64,000 nt of DNA from Nocardioides sp. PD653-B2 (lineage in GTDB: Bacteria; Actinomycetota; Actinomycetes; Propionibacteriales; Nocardioidaceae), in contig NZ_BDJE01000026.1 of NCBI RefSeq assembly GCF_002117935.1, positions 1-64,000 of the forward strand. The letters are read 5' to 3'. The notes under the pieces were generated by a model. That model did no database searches. It saw nothing but the letters and a program-made list of their open reading frames with translations, and had not been told where the DNA came from. Below, piece after piece: positions 8,799-18,063 of the stretch (within the stretch, counting starts at the first letter, position 1; every line of letters starts with the position of its first letter). Made by a program: the position numbers and the translations under genes.

Positions 8799-9845
8799 AT
8801 GCTGCGCGCCCGTTCCCTCGCCACCGCCGCCCTCGCCCTCGCCCTGGTGGTCCCGGTCACCGCCTGCGACGGCCGGGCCGGAGGAGCACCCGAGGAGGCG
8901 GCTCTGCGCGGTGCGAGCACGACGCCCGGTGCCACCGCGACCCCGGCGCCCGACCAGCACGTCCTCGCGATCTCGGTCGACGGCCTCAACACGGAGGCGA
9001 TCACCCAGCTGGGCGCCACGGGCGCGCCGACCCTGCACCGGCTGCTGGCCGAGGGCGCGGGCACGCTGAACGCCCGCACCGAGTTCGAGCAGACCGTGAC
9101 CCTGCCCAACCACACGAGCATGATGACGAGCCGGCGGATCGACGCCGCCCGCGACGGTCACGGGGTGACGTGGGACGACGACCGTCGCGGCACCACCGTG
9201 CAGCGTGCGGCCGGTCACCCGGTCGCGTCGATCTTCTCCGTGGTGCACGCCGACGGCGGGTCGACCGCGCTCTACTCGACCAAGACGAAGTTCGGCCTCT
9301 ACGAACGGTCCTGGCCGGCCGGCATCGACAGCTACACGGTCCGGGAGAACCAGAGGAAGCTGGTCGCCCTGGCCCGGGCCGACCTGCTCGACGGGGCGGC
9401 GACGTTCACGTTCCTGCACGTCTCGCTGCCGGACCGCACCGGCCACGAGTTCGGCGGGATGTCGAGCCGGTACGTCGCGGCCGTGCAGAAGACCGACAAG
9501 CAGCTCGGCACCCTGGTCCGCGCGCTGGCGGGTGGCGACGTGACCGTGATCCTGACCGCCGACCACGGGTTCGCCACCGGCAAGACCGACCACTCGGCGC
9601 GCCGGGACATCGAGAACTACCGGATCCCGTTCGTCGCCTGGGGCGCGGGGGTCGACCCCGGCGACCTCTACGCGATGAACCCGGGCTTCCGCGACCCGGG
9701 CACGAAGCGGCCGTCGTACGCCGGGAAGCAGCCGGTGCGCAACGGCGACGTGGCCAACCTCGCCGCGATGCTGCTCGGCCTCGGCGCCGTGCCGGGCAGC
9801 GGGATCGACGCGGACCAGTCGCTGGCCGTCAGTGAGAGCCACTGA
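8799..9845 (+). CDS. Alkaline phosphatase superfamily lipoprotein (phosphodiesterase/nucleotide pyrophosphatase type)
   Basis: A 348-aa exported protein. The N-terminus is a lipoprotein signal with the lipobox V-T-A-C near residue 20, so the mature enzyme is probably tethered outside the membrane. The body shows S-V-D-G-L near residue 54, N-H-T-S-M-M near 106 with the likely nucleophile threonine, and T-A-D-H-G-F near 252, which are the metal and nucleophile motifs of type I phosphodiesterase/pyrophosphatases. The in-frame GTG at 8781 is also possible, but ATG 8799 places the signal peptide correctly. The physiological substrate is not evident. The gene converges on the PRPP synthetase gene. 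Confidence 0.83.
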   Translation: MLRARSLATAALALALVVPVTACDGRAGGAPEEAALRGASTTPGATATPAPDQHVLAISVDGLNTEAITQLGATGAPTLHRLLAEGAGTLNARTEFEQTVTLPNHTSMMTSRRIDAARDGHGVTWDDDRRGTTVQRAAGHPVASIFSVVHADGGSTALYSTKTKFGLYERSWPAGIDSYTVRENQRKLVALARADLLDGAATFTFLHVSLPDRTGHEFGGMSSRYVAAVQKTDKQLGTLVRALAGGDVTVILTADHGFATGKTDHSARRDIENYRIPFVAWGAGVDPGDLYAMNPGFRDPGTKRPSYAGKQPVRNGDVANLAAMLLGLGAVPGSGIDADQSLAVSESH

Positions 9846-9853
9846 CGTGGCCC

Positions 9854-9927
9854 GGTCTCGACACGCCGGTCGCGACCTCGTTCCTCGGTCGCGCGGCTCG
9901 CTCGACCACCATCAGCGGATCCGCTGA
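9854..9927. repeat. Intergenic GGTCTCGA...CTCGACCACC repeat plus 16-bp palindrome
   Basis: A GC-rich unit bounded by GGTCTCGACACG (9854) and CTCGACCACC (to 9910), a repeat type I associate with Nocardioides-like genomes, is followed by the perfect palindrome TCAGCGGATCCGCTGA at 9912-9927. It sits between two convergent genes, where it may serve as a bidirectional terminator. Related sequence occurs at 11974-12067 and in degraded form at 54014-54050. Confidence 0.65.
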
Positions 9928-9937
9928 CGCGTCTCCG

Positions 9938-10915
9938 CTAGTCGAAGAGCCGGGGCTGGGGCGGGCCCAGCGACGGGTCGACCCCGTCGAAGAGGCTGCT
10001 GACCGACTCACCGGCGTGGATCCGCTCAATCGCCTGGGCGAAGAGACCGGCCACCGAGCGGACGGTGAGCTCGGGCCAGTCCACCGGCGGTGGCACCGTG
10101 TCAGTGGTGACGACCTCGGTGATCATCGGGTGCTCGCGGAGCCGCTCGAGGGCCTTGCCGACGAAGAGCCCGTGGGTGCAGGCGACGGCCGCCTCGGTGC
10201 AGCCCTGGTCGGCGAGCCGGTCGAGGAGCTCGATGATCGACCCGCCGGTGGCGATCTCGTCGTCGAGGATGATCGCCCGGCGACCCACCACGTCGCCGAC
10301 GATCGCGTCGATCACGACCTGGTCGTCGGCGAGCCGCTTCTTGCTGCCGGCCGCGACGGGCAGCCCGAGCAGGCGGGCGAACTGACTGGCGGTCTTGGCG
10401 TTCCCGAAGTCCGGCGAGACCACCACGGCGTCGGTGAGGTCCTGGCCCTGGAAGTGGTCGGCGAGGACGCCGAGCGCGGTGAGGTGGTCGACCGGCACCG
10501 AGAAGAAGCCGTGCACCTGGGGCGCGTGCAGGGTCATCGTCAGCACCCGGTCGACGCCGGCGGCGACCAGCATGTCGGCCACGAGGCGGCCACCGATCGA
10601 GATCCGCGACGCGTCCTTCTTGTCGGAGCGCGCGTAGGCGTAGTACGGGATGACGACCGTGATCTGGGCGGCCGAGGCGCCGCGGGCCGCGTCCACCATC
10701 AGCAGCAGCTCCATCAGGTGCTCCTGCGTGGGCGGCGACAGGGGCTGGACGATGTAGACGTCGCGCTGGCGGCAGTTCGCCTGGAGCTGGGCCTGGAGGC
10801 AGTCGTTGCTGAACCGGGTCACCTCGACCGACGAGAGCTCGAGGCCGAGGGCGTCGCAGATCGCGGTGGCCAGGGGGCGGTGGGCGCTGCCGCTGAAGAC
10901 GACGATCTCGCGCAA
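9938..10915 (-). CDS. prs: Ribose-phosphate pyrophosphokinase family protein
   Basis: A 325-aa PRPP synthetase-type protein. The N-terminal half has F-S-G-S-A-H-R, the N-D-N-like R-F-S-N-D, and V-I-P-Y-Y-A-Y-A-R-S-D-K-K, matching the ATP and Mg loop (usually Y-A-R-Q-D-R-K). The C-terminal PRPP loop reads I-I-L-D-D-E-I-A-T-G-G-S. The T-G-G-S form and S-D-K-K differ from the core purine-pathway enzyme, so it may be a second, paralogous PRPP synthetase. I chose TTG at 10915 because AGGAG precedes it by about 6 nt and homology starts there. It is a single gene flanked by the repeat element and a 108-bp gap. Confidence 0.87.
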   Translation of the reverse strand: MREIVVFSGSAHRPLATAICDALGLELSSVEVTRFSNDCLQAQLQANCRQRDVYIVQPLSPPTQEHLMELLLMVDAARGASAAQITVVIPYYAYARSDKKDASRISIGGRLVADMLVAAGVDRVLTMTLHAPQVHGFFSVPVDHLTALGVLADHFQGQDLTDAVVVSPDFGNAKTASQFARLLGLPVAAGSKKRLADDQVVIDAIVGDVVGRRAIILDDEIATGGSIIELLDRLADQGCTEAAVACTHGLFVGKALERLREHPMITEVVTTDTVPPPVDWPELTVRSVAGLFAQAIERIHAGESVSSLFDGVDPSLGPPQPRLFD

Positions 10916-11023
10916 GAGTGCTCCTGGAAGGAGGGCCGGCGTGGGGTGGCCACCGTAACCCCCGGACGGGCCCGCGGCCATAGCCCGCCGCGGTCCGGGT
11001 GCGGGCGGGAGAGTGCTGGGCGG

Positions 11024-12054
<1,031 letters not shown>

Positions 12055-12067
<13 letters not shown>

Positions 12068-12345
12068 TATCGAGACCCGCCGGCGACGGCCGGCAGCACG
12101 ACGACCTGGTCGCCGTCACTGAGCTCGGCCTCGAGGCCGCCGATGAAGCGGACGTCCTCGTCGTTGACGTAGACGTTCACGAAGCGGCGCAGGTCGCCGT
12201 TCTCGATGAGCCGTTCCTTGAGCCCGGGGTGGTTGGCCTCCAGGTCGTCGATCAGCGCGCTCAGGCTGGCACCGTCGGCCGTCACGGCCTTCTCGCCGCC
12301 GGTGTAGGTGCGCAGGATGGTCGGGATCCTGACCTCGATGGCCAT
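12055..12345 (-). CDS. cysO: Sulfur-carrier protein CysO (ThiS/MoaD family) with a C-terminal extension
   Basis: A 96-aa ubiquitin-like sulfur carrier. The fold motifs V-R-I-P-T-I-L-R, F-V-N-V-Y-V-N-D-E-D-V-R-F and V-V-V-L-P-A-V-A-G-G match M. tuberculosis CysO, which ends at that G-G so that its carboxylate can be activated as a thiocarboxylate. Here the frame continues with S-R-Y-A-L-A before a TAG, and those codons lie inside the intergenic repeat. Either the tail is trimmed, as JAMM proteases do for some carriers such as QbsE, or the carrier is impaired. The mec and cysM neighbours make the sulfur-transfer role nearly certain by family. Confidence 0.92.
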
Positions 12346-12370
12346 CTGGTTCTCTCCTCGGTTGCTTCTT

Positions 12371-12802
12371 CTAGCGGGGCAGCTCGTCCACGACGGTGAC
12401 CTCTTCCTCGGTCACCTCGCCGTCGACGATCCTGTAGGACCTGAACTCCACAGGGCCCTCGTTATTCCCGTGCTCGCGCGTGCTCACCAGCACGTAGTGC
12501 GCTCCGGGCTCGCTGGCCAGGCCGATGTCGGTGCGGCTCGGGTAGGCCTCGGTGGCGGTGTGCGAGTGGTAGACCACGACGGGCTCCTCGTCGTTCGCGT
12601 CCATCTCCTTGTAGAGCTGGAAGAGGTCCGTGGAGTCGAACTCGTAGAACGTCGGCGAGCCGGCGGCGTTGACCATCTCCACGAACCGCTCGGGGCGGTC
12701 GCTCCCCTCGGGGCCGGCGACGACGCCACACGCCTCGTCGGGGTGGTCGCGCTTGGCGTGGGCGACGATCGCGTCGTACGTCGCCTGGTCGATGGTCAGC
12801 AC
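12371..12802 (-). CDS. mec: Mec-type JAMM metalloprotease (M67)
   Basis: A 143-aa JAB1/MPN zinc hydrolase. The JAMM residues are all present: E23 in D-E-A-C-G, H79 and H81 in Y-H-S-H, S89 and D92 in Y-P-S-R-T-D. In M. tuberculosis, Mec (Rv1334) cuts cysteine from the CysO-cysteine adduct made by CysM, which completes the pathway. It might also remove the six-residue CysO extension seen here. It starts at GTG 12802 with TAGGCT ending 6 nt upstream, a leaderless-type promoter, so mec-cysO-cysM may begin here. The spacing to cysO is 25 bp. Confidence 0.94.
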   Translation of the reverse strand: MLTIDQATYDAIVAHAKRDHPDEACGVVAGPEGSDRPERFVEMVNAAGSPTFYEFDSTDLFQLYKEMDANDEEPVVVYHSHTATEAYPSRTDIGLASEPGAHYVLVSTREHGNNEGPVEFRSYRIVDGEVTEEEVTVVDELPR

Positions 12803-12820
12803 CGGACCAGCCTACGAGGC

Positions 12821-13288
12821 TCAGCGGCGGAACCTCGCCGCGGTCTCACCCGCGAGGACGTCGTCGATCCGCTCGCGGAGCCAGCCCGACATCGGGGGCA
12901 GCGCCTCGACCGGCCACCACCGCACCTCGGTGTTCTCGTCGTCGGCCACCCGGGCCTCGCCGCTGACCCAGGTGCAGGCGAAGGTCAGGTCGAGGTAGAC
13001 GCCGAGGTCGCCGTTGCCGTGCTCGACCTGGGGGCTGGCGCCCACCGACGCCAGCCGGTCGACGCTCACGACGACGCCGGTCTCCTCGAGCGCTTCACGG
13101 GCGGTGCCGACCGCCGGCTCCTCCCCGGGGTCGAGGATGCCGGTGACGGGCGCCCACTCCCCGTTGTCGGCGCGTTTGGTGAGCAACACCTCGTCGCCGC
13201 GCAGGATCACCGCGGTGACGGCGGGAAGCCACAGCTCGTGGGTGCCGACCAGCCTGCGGAGCTCGACGACGAACGGGGGGATCGGCAT
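12821..13288 (-). CDS. NUDIX hydrolase
   Basis: A 155-aa NUDIX protein. The box is clear: G-I-L-D-P-G-E-E-P, then A-x-R-E-A-L-E-E-T-G, at about residues 49-70 (G-x5-E-x7-R-E-x2-E-E-x-G-like). The region before it has V-T-A-V-I-L-R-G-D-E-V-L-L. The family hydrolyses nucleoside diphosphates linked to another group; the exact substrate is not predictable. ATG 13288 overlaps the DUF2017 stop by one base (TGATG), so translation is probably coupled. It ends 18 bp before mec, and its transcription likely continues from clpS and DUF2017. Confidence 0.9.
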   Translation of the reverse strand: MPIPPFVVELRRLVGTHELWLPAVTAVILRGDEVLLTKRADNGEWAPVTGILDPGEEPAVGTAREALEETGVVVSVDRLASVGASPQVEHGNGDLGVYLDLTFACTWVSGEARVADDENTEVRWWPVEALPPMSGWLRERIDDVLAGETAARFRR

Positions 13289-13872
13289 CAGGCGCTCAAC
13301 GCCTGGATCAGGGTCTCCTGGAGGTAGCCGACCCACTCGTAGATGTCGTGGGCCTGGGCGCGCGGGTCGTCGTCCGGCAGCGACAGCCAGTAGGCCTCGT
13401 CGTCCTCCTCGACGCCGAGCCGGGTCGCGAGCGCGAGCCGGAGGTCGGTGAAGGACCGCATCCACGTCTCGGCCGTCGGCTCGTCGAGCTCCACGTCGAT
13501 CATCAGGCCGTCCTCGGTGAGCTCGGGCGGCAGCCCGGCCTCCTCGACGCCGTCGATGATCGCGACCGCGGCCGCGGCCTTGCCGTCGCGCAGCGAGCCC
13601 TCGGTGAAGCGACGGAACTCGGCCGCCGACTCCTCGTCCTTCGGGTACGCCGTGGGGAACAGCCGCGCGAGGACCGGGTCGTCGGGCTCCTGCGTGGGCC
13701 CGGAGAAGTCCATCATCGCCTCGAACGGGTCGACGTCGTCGCGCGGGACGGCCGCCTCGTTGCGCAGCAGCTCGACCAGCTGGGAGGCCAGCGACCGCAG
13801 CAGGTCCGCCTCGAAGCCGGTGAAGTTGGCGATGATCAGCTTGCTGCGGCGATGGCGGTGGAAGCCACTCAT
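13288..13872 (-). CDS. DUF2017 family protein
   Basis: A 194-aa acidic protein matching the actinobacterial DUF2017 family by its position after clpS and by sequence (N-terminal F-E-A-D-L-L-R-S-L, P-x-L-A-R-L-F-P-T-A-Y, and the C-terminal D-D-P-R-A-Q-A-H-D-I-Y-E-W-V-G-Y-L-Q-E). No catalytic motif or membrane segment is visible. The clpS-DUF2017 pair is conserved widely in actinobacteria, which hints at a link to ClpS-dependent proteolysis, but this remains inference. The start ATG lies 7 bp after the clpS stop, and its 3' end overlaps the NUDIX start. Confidence 0.86.
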   Translation of the reverse strand: MSGFHRHRRSKLIIANFTGFEADLLRSLASQLVELLRNEAAVPRDDVDPFEAMMDFSGPTQEPDDPVLARLFPTAYPKDEESAAEFRRFTEGSLRDGKAAAAVAIIDGVEEAGLPPELTEDGLMIDVELDEPTAETWMRSFTDLRLALATRLGVEEDDEAYWLSLPDDDPRAQAHDIYEWVGYLQETLIQALSA

Positions 13873-13879
13873 GACCGGC

Positions 13880-14179
13880 TCATTCAGCGTGCTCCATCGT
13901 CGCCCACAGGCCGTACTCGTGCATCGCCTGCACGTCGCGCTCCATCTCCTCGCGGGTCCCGTTGCTGACGACGGACTTGCCGTCCTCGTGGACCTCCATC
14001 ATCAGCTTCTCGGCCTTCTTCTTCGGGTAGCCGAAGTACTTCTGGAACACGTAGGTGACATAGGACATCAGGTTGACCGGGTCGTTCCACACGATCGTCA
14101 CCCACGGCTTGGCCGACTGGGTGATCTCGTCGGGAGTGAGGGTCGGCTCGACCTCGACGGGGGCGGACACGTTTCCCAT
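13880..14179 (-). CDS. clpS: ATP-dependent Clp protease adaptor ClpS
   Basis: A 99-aa N-recognin that delivers N-degron substrates to ClpA/ClpC-ClpP. The core [16 protein letters not shown] holds the N-end-rule pocket residues N-D and M; V-H-E-D-G-K-S and the C-terminal L-W-A-T-M-E are typical of the family. The N-terminal ~25 residues are a disordered acidic extension. The ATG lies only 18 bp from the divergent pncB GTG, which leaves no room for a 5' leader on either side. It is the first gene of a clpS-DUF2017-NUDIX run. Confidence 0.95.
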   Translation of the reverse strand: MGNVSAPVEVEPTLTPDEITQSAKPWVTIVWNDPVNLMSYVTYVFQKYFGYPKKKAEKLMMEVHEDGKSVVSNGTREEMERDVQAMHEYGLWATMEHAE

Positions 14180-14197
14180 GTTGGCACACTGTCACCC
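14180..14197. promoter_or_regulatory. Shared divergent start region of clpS and pncB
   Basis: Only 18 bp separate the clpS ATG (minus) and the pncB GTG (plus). The centre (CACACTGT, 14185-14192) reads almost the same on both strands, giving a candidate -10 element about 6-7 nt from each start. If both genes are leaderless, their polymerase binding sites overlap and exclude one another. The hexamers are weak matches to TANNNT, so the promoter assignment is tentative. Confidence 0.4.
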
Positions 14198-15505
14198 GTG
14201 GCCAACTCCCCGACACCGAGCCCGACGACCAGCACCGCTCTGCTGACCGACCACTACGAGCTGACGATGCTCCAGGCGGCGCTGCGGTCGGGCACCGCGC
14301 ACCGTCGCGCGGTGTTCGAGCTCTTCCCCCGGCGGCTCCCCGAGGGGCGCCGCTACGGCGTGGTCGCCGGCGTCGGGCGCGCCCTCGACGCGATCGAGGC
14401 GTTCCGCTTCGACGCCTCGGTCCTGGAGGCGCTGACCGACGTCGTCGACGCCCCGACGCTGGAGTGGCTGGCGTCGTACCGCTTCTCGGGCGACGTCTGG
14501 GGCTACGCCGAGGGCGAGGCGTACTTCCCGCACTCCCCCGTGCTGATCGTGGAGTCGACGTTCGCCGAGGCCGTGCTCCTCGAGACCGTGCTCCTGTCGA
14601 TCTACAACCACGACTCGGCGATCGCGTCGGCGGCGTCGCGGATGACGCTGGTCGCCGGCGACCGCCCGTGCATCGAGATGGGCTCGCGGCGCACCCACGA
14701 GGAGGCGGCGGTCGCCGCCGCGCGGGCGGCGTACGTCGCCGGCTTCACCGCCTCGTCCAACCTCGCCGCGCGGCACCGCTACGGCGTCCCGAGCACCGGG
14801 ACGAGCGCCCACAGCTTCACCCTGCTGCACGACTCCGAGGCCGACGCGTTCCGGGCCCAGGTCGACTCGCTGGGCGCCGGCACGACGCTGCTGGTCGACA
14901 CCTACGACATCGCCGAGGCGGTCGCGCTGGGGGTGTCGGTGGCCGGCCCGTCGCTCGGTGCGGTGCGGATCGACTCGGGCGACCTCGGCGTACTCGCGCA
15001 CGAGGTGCGTGCCCAGCTGGACTCACTCGGCGCGACCGGGACGCGGATCATCGTGACCAGCGACCTCGACGAGTTCGCCATCGCGGCGCTGGCGGCCGCG
15101 CCGGTGGACGGGTACGGCGTGGGGACGCAGCTGGTCACCGGCAGCGGCCACCCGACCTGCGGCTTCGTCTACAAGCTGGTGTCCCGCGAGGACGCGAGCG
15201 GTGAGCTGGCGCCGGTCGCGAAGCGGAGCCCGGACAAGACGTCGGTGGGGGGACGCAAGTACGCGCTGCGCCGGCGCTCCGCGTCGGGGGTCGCGGAGCT
15301 GGAGGTGGTCGGGATCGGGCGCCCGCCCGTCGACGACGGTGACGACCGGTCGCTGCTGGTCCCGCTGGTGCGGGCCGGGGAGGCCGTCGGGCGCGAGCCG
15401 CTGGAGTCCGCGCGGGCGCGTCACCTCGCCGTACGAGACGAGCTGCCGGTGGCGGTCCAGCAGATGTCGAAGGGCGAACCGGTCATCCCGACCCTCCTCT
15501 CGTGA
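14198..15505 (+). CDS. pncB: Nicotinate phosphoribosyltransferase
   Basis: A 435-aa enzyme that joins nicotinate and PRPP to nicotinate mononucleotide in NAD salvage. The N-terminus has L-L-T-D-H-Y-E-L-T-M-L-Q-A, typical of NAPRTase. The phosphorylated-loop region reads T-G-T-S-A-H-S-F, and later blocks V-R-I-D-S-G-D-L and V-T-G-S-G-H-P-T form the PRPP/phosphate pocket. I chose GTG 14198 because it gives M-A-N-S-P just before the conserved region; upstream in-frame sequence overlaps clpS. The next gene, pncA, supplies its substrate. The same gene neighbours clpS in M. tuberculosis (pncB1). Confidence 0.94.
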   Translation: MANSPTPSPTTSTALLTDHYELTMLQAALRSGTAHRRAVFELFPRRLPEGRRYGVVAGVGRALDAIEAFRFDASVLEALTDVVDAPTLEWLASYRFSGDVWGYAEGEAYFPHSPVLIVESTFAEAVLLETVLLSIYNHDSAIASAASRMTLVAGDRPCIEMGSRRTHEEAAVAAARAAYVAGFTASSNLAARHRYGVPSTGTSAHSFTLLHDSEADAFRAQVDSLGAGTTLLVDTYDIAEAVALGVSVAGPSLGAVRIDSGDLGVLAHEVRAQLDSLGATGTRIIVTSDLDEFAIAALAAAPVDGYGVGTQLVTGSGHPTCGFVYKLVSREDASGELAPVAKRSPDKTSVGGRKYALRRRSASGVAELEVVGIGRPPVDDGDDRSLLVPLVRAGEAVGREPLESARARHLAVRDELPVAVQQMSKGEPVIPTLLS

Positions 15506-15521
15506 CCGGTAGATTCGGAGG

Positions 15522-16097
15522 ATGAGTCGCGCGCTGATCATCGTCGACGTCCAGAACGACTTCTGCGAGGGCGGGTCGCTACCCGTCGCGGGGGGCGCTC
15601 GGGTCGCTGCCGACATCGCCGAGGTGCTCCACCACTGGTCGGCCCAGGACCCGGAGAAGCCCGACTACGACCACGTCGTGGCGACCAAGGACCACCACGT
15701 CGCGCCCGGCGCGCACTGGTCCGCGTCGCCGGACTTCCGGGACTCGTGGCCGGTGCACTGCGAGGTCGGCACGGAGGGCGAGGCCTTCCACCCGAACCTC
15801 GACCCGCAGCCGTTCGACGCGGTCTTCCTCAAGGGCGAGCAGGCGGCTGCGTACTCGGGCTTCGAGGGACGGACCGCGGACGGCGTCGCCCTCGCGGACT
15901 GGCTGCGGTCGCACCAGGTCACCGAGGTCGACGTGTGCGGCATCGCCACGGACTACTGCGTGCGGGCGACGGCGCTCGACGCGCTGGCCGCCGGCTTCAC
16001 GACCCGGGTGCTGACCTCGCTCTGCGCGGGTGTCGCGCCGGAGACCTCGGCCGCGGCCCTCGCCGAGCTGCGGTCGGCGGGGGTGAGCGTTGACTGA
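15522..16097 (+). CDS. pncA: Nicotinamidase
   Basis: A 191-aa isochorismatase-fold amidase that turns nicotinamide into nicotinate. The catalytic triad is visible: D9 in I-V-D-V-Q-N-D-F, a lysine in V-F-L-K-G near residue 107, and the nucleophile cysteine in A-T-D-Y-C-V near 149. The metal-site residues D and H appear in T-K-D-H-H-V-A-P-G-A-H-W. The start has both GGAGG at SD distance and a TAGATT box 6 nt before the ATG. It follows pncB by 16 bp, so the two NAD-salvage steps are encoded in order. In mycobacteria the homologue activates pyrazinamide. Confidence 0.95.
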   Translation: MSRALIIVDVQNDFCEGGSLPVAGGARVAADIAEVLHHWSAQDPEKPDYDHVVATKDHHVAPGAHWSASPDFRDSWPVHCEVGTEGEAFHPNLDPQPFDAVFLKGEQAAAYSGFEGRTADGVALADWLRSHQVTEVDVCGIATDYCVRATALDALAAGFTTRVLTSLCAGVAPETSAAALAELRSAGVSVD

Positions 16098-16860
16098 CCT
16101 GGAGGTCCGCACCGAGGACGGCGTCCTGTGGCTGACCTTCAACCGGCCCGAGGTGCTCAACGCCGTCGACGGCCCGATGATGGTGGCGCTCGCCACGTCG
16201 CTCGAGGAAGCCCGGGCCCGCGACGACGTACGAGTCGTCGTCATCACCGGCACCGGTGCGGGCTTCAGCGCCGGCGCCGACATGGCGTCGCTGCGCCTCG
16301 CACCGGAGCACCCGGTCGAGACCATGGACGGCGCCAACCGGGTGATCCGCGCGGTGGTCGGCCTCGACAAGCCGGTGCTCGCGGCCGTCAACGGCGTCGC
16401 CGCCGGCGTGGCCTGCTCGGCGGCCCTGGCCTCCGACATCATCGTGGCCGCCGAGTCGGCGGCGTTCCTGCTGCCCTTCTCGCGGATCGGCCTGATGACC
16501 GACGGCGGCTCGTCCGCGACCGTCGCGGCGTCCATCGGGCGGGCGCGGGCGATGCGGATGGCGCTGCTGGCCGAGCCGCTGTCGGCCGCCGATGCGCTCG
16601 CGTGCGGGCTGATCACGCACGTCGCCCCGGACCGGGAGTTCCCTGCCGTGGTCGCCCGCCTGGCCGGGCGGCTCGCCTCCGGGCCCGCTCTCGCGCTGGC
16701 CGGGATGAAGAAGGCCATCAACGCCGCCACGCTCCCCCACCTCGAGGCCGCCCTCGACCGCGAGCACTCCGGCCAGCGCGCGCTCTTCACCACCCGCGAC
16801 TTCACCGAGGGTCTCGATGCCTTCGCGTCCGGCCGGAAGCCCGACTTCCACGGCGACTGA
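16090..16860 (+). CDS. Enoyl-CoA hydratase/isomerase family protein
   Basis: A 256-aa crotonase-fold protein. The oxyanion-hole blocks are G-A-G-F-S-A-G-A-D-M near residue 58 and N-G-V-A-A-G-V-A-C-S near 102. The first classical catalytic Glu region reads S-R-I-G-L-M-T-D-G-G, and the D-G-G there replaces the usual P-D/E-G, so the reaction may be isomerisation or hydration of a particular acyl-CoA. TTG 16090 overlaps the pncA end by 8 bp and has a purine-rich GGGGGTGAG upstream. No fatty-acid genes surround it. It is followed directly by the first palindromic element. Confidence 0.87.
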   Translation: MTDLEVRTEDGVLWLTFNRPEVLNAVDGPMMVALATSLEEARARDDVRVVVITGTGAGFSAGADMASLRLAPEHPVETMDGANRVIRAVVGLDKPVLAAVNGVAAGVACSAALASDIIVAAESAAFLLPFSRIGLMTDGGSSATVAASIGRARAMRMALLAEPLSAADALACGLITHVAPDREFPAVVARLAGRLASGPALALAGMKKAINAATLPHLEAALDREHSGQRALFTTRDFTEGLDAFASGRKPDFHGD

Positions 16861-16863
16861 CCC

Positions 16864-16938
16864 GCTGTAACGCGGTGTTAGACCCTCTATGAACCCGTTA
16901 GAACGGGGTCACCAGTGGTCCTAACCCCGCGTTACAGC
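16864..16938. repeat. Palindromic element, copy 1 (75 bp)
   Basis: The outer arms GCTGTAACGCGG and CCGCGTTACAGC are exact complements. The stem continues with GTTAG/CTAAC, with one T-C mismatch inside. The interior holds the hairpin CCCGTTAGAACGGG and a small ACCA/TGGT stem, which suggests a cloverleaf-like fold. It lies between convergent genes and is in the same orientation as copy 2, with about 1.2 kb between them. The core TGTAAC...GTTACA is 71 bp in all three copies. Confidence 0.9.
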
Positions 16939-16952
16939 TGGCGGGCGCGGTC

Positions 16953-17957
16953 TCAGCGCGGGCGTCGGATCACGTACGGCGCGAGGTCGTCGATCGACGT
17001 TCCGAACCGGGCGTCGGTGTCGCGGATCTCGCGGTGCAACCTGAGCTGCGTGGCCTCCCAGGAGTCAGGCTGGACCTCGGACCACACCACGCGGGACATG
17101 CCGAGCTTGAACCCGCACAGCCAGTCCTGGCGCTGCTTCTCGCGCCAGATGATCTCGTCCGGAGACGCGTCGGCGTACCCGCCCGCCTCGACTGGCTGGT
17201 ACTTGTGCTGTCCGTCGAACTCCACGAGATGGCGGCCGATCCGGAAGTCCACCCACGCCACGCGGCCGTGCTCCTGCAGGCCGAACTGAGGCTGGACGTA
17301 GCCGACACCGAGCTGCTTGAGCATCAACATGGTGAGGTCCTCGCCCGGGCTCTCGCACCGGCCGTCGGCCCACTCGACCGCGAGGCGCGGGACCGTCACG
17401 TACGGCCAGCTGGTCATGTCGCCGACGGCGGCACTCAGGGCGCGCCGTGTCTCGCCGGCCCGCAGGGCGGAGTTCGCCGCCACGATCGCGTGCCGCAGGC
17501 CGTGCTCCCGACCGATGTCGGCCACCGTGCGCGGCACGTTCAGCACGGCGTGGTCGTCGACGAAGTCGATGAGCCCCGTGCGGACCGGTGCCTTGTGGTG
17601 CTTGATCCCATGCCGCGTCCGGCCACCGAGCACGCCCACCCGGGTGACGTGCACCAGCCGCGGTCGGGCCTCGAGGATCGGCAGACCGTGGAGGTAGGCC
17701 GCCGAGTCGTGGCTGATCATGTGCGGCGTCCGCGTCGTGAGCGTGGCCGCCCACACCTCGAGCCTCGGCCGACCCACGTACGGATCGAGCGAGTCCCAGT
17801 GTGCTCGGGTCGTGTAGACACCGCGCCGTACCGCGACCCACTCTCCACGGCGGAGAAGGGCCGCGATCTCCTTGGGCGTCATCCCGGCCGCGATCGCCTG
17901 CCGGCGCAGGATCAGTCCGTGCTGGTGGGTCAGGTAGTAGGCGAAACGAGGCTGCAT
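16953..17957 (-). CDS. AbiEi-type antitoxin-domain and DUF559-like nuclease-fold protein
   Basis: A 334-aa protein with the N-terminal winged-helix of the AbiEi/type IV antitoxin group (L-I-L-R-R-Q-A-I-A-A-G-M-T, then G-E-W-V-A-V-R-R-G-V-Y, residues ~15-50) and a middle AbiEi_4-like part (H-D-S-A-A-Y-L-H-G-L-P). The C-terminal ~110 residues resemble DUF559/Vsr-like folds: E-S-P-G-E-D, V-D-F-R-I-G, and V-E-F-D-G-Q-H-K-Y, with the E...D...E-x-D pattern. Such proteins are common, usually single genes, in Nocardioidaceae; their role is unproven. No AbiEii toxin gene adjoins. It is bracketed by palindromic elements 1 and 2. Confidence 0.8.
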   Translation of the reverse strand: MQPRFAYYLTHQHGLILRRQAIAAGMTPKEIAALLRRGEWVAVRRGVYTTRAHWDSLDPYVGRPRLEVWAATLTTRTPHMISHDSAAYLHGLPILEARPRLVHVTRVGVLGGRTRHGIKHHKAPVRTGLIDFVDDHAVLNVPRTVADIGREHGLRHAIVAANSALRAGETRRALSAAVGDMTSWPYVTVPRLAVEWADGRCESPGEDLTMLMLKQLGVGYVQPQFGLQEHGRVAWVDFRIGRHLVEFDGQHKYQPVEAGGYADASPDEIIWREKQRQDWLCGFKLGMSRVVWSEVQPDSWEATQLRLHREIRDTDARFGTSIDDLAPYVIRRPR

Positions 17958-18063
17958 GCTTCACGGTCGGCGACATGCACCCTCGCCCGCCGGCGCCATC
18001 ACTGCTCCTGTGGACGACCCCGCACCCTCGTCCCCTGTGGATGGCCGCCGGCCCGCCCCCGCA

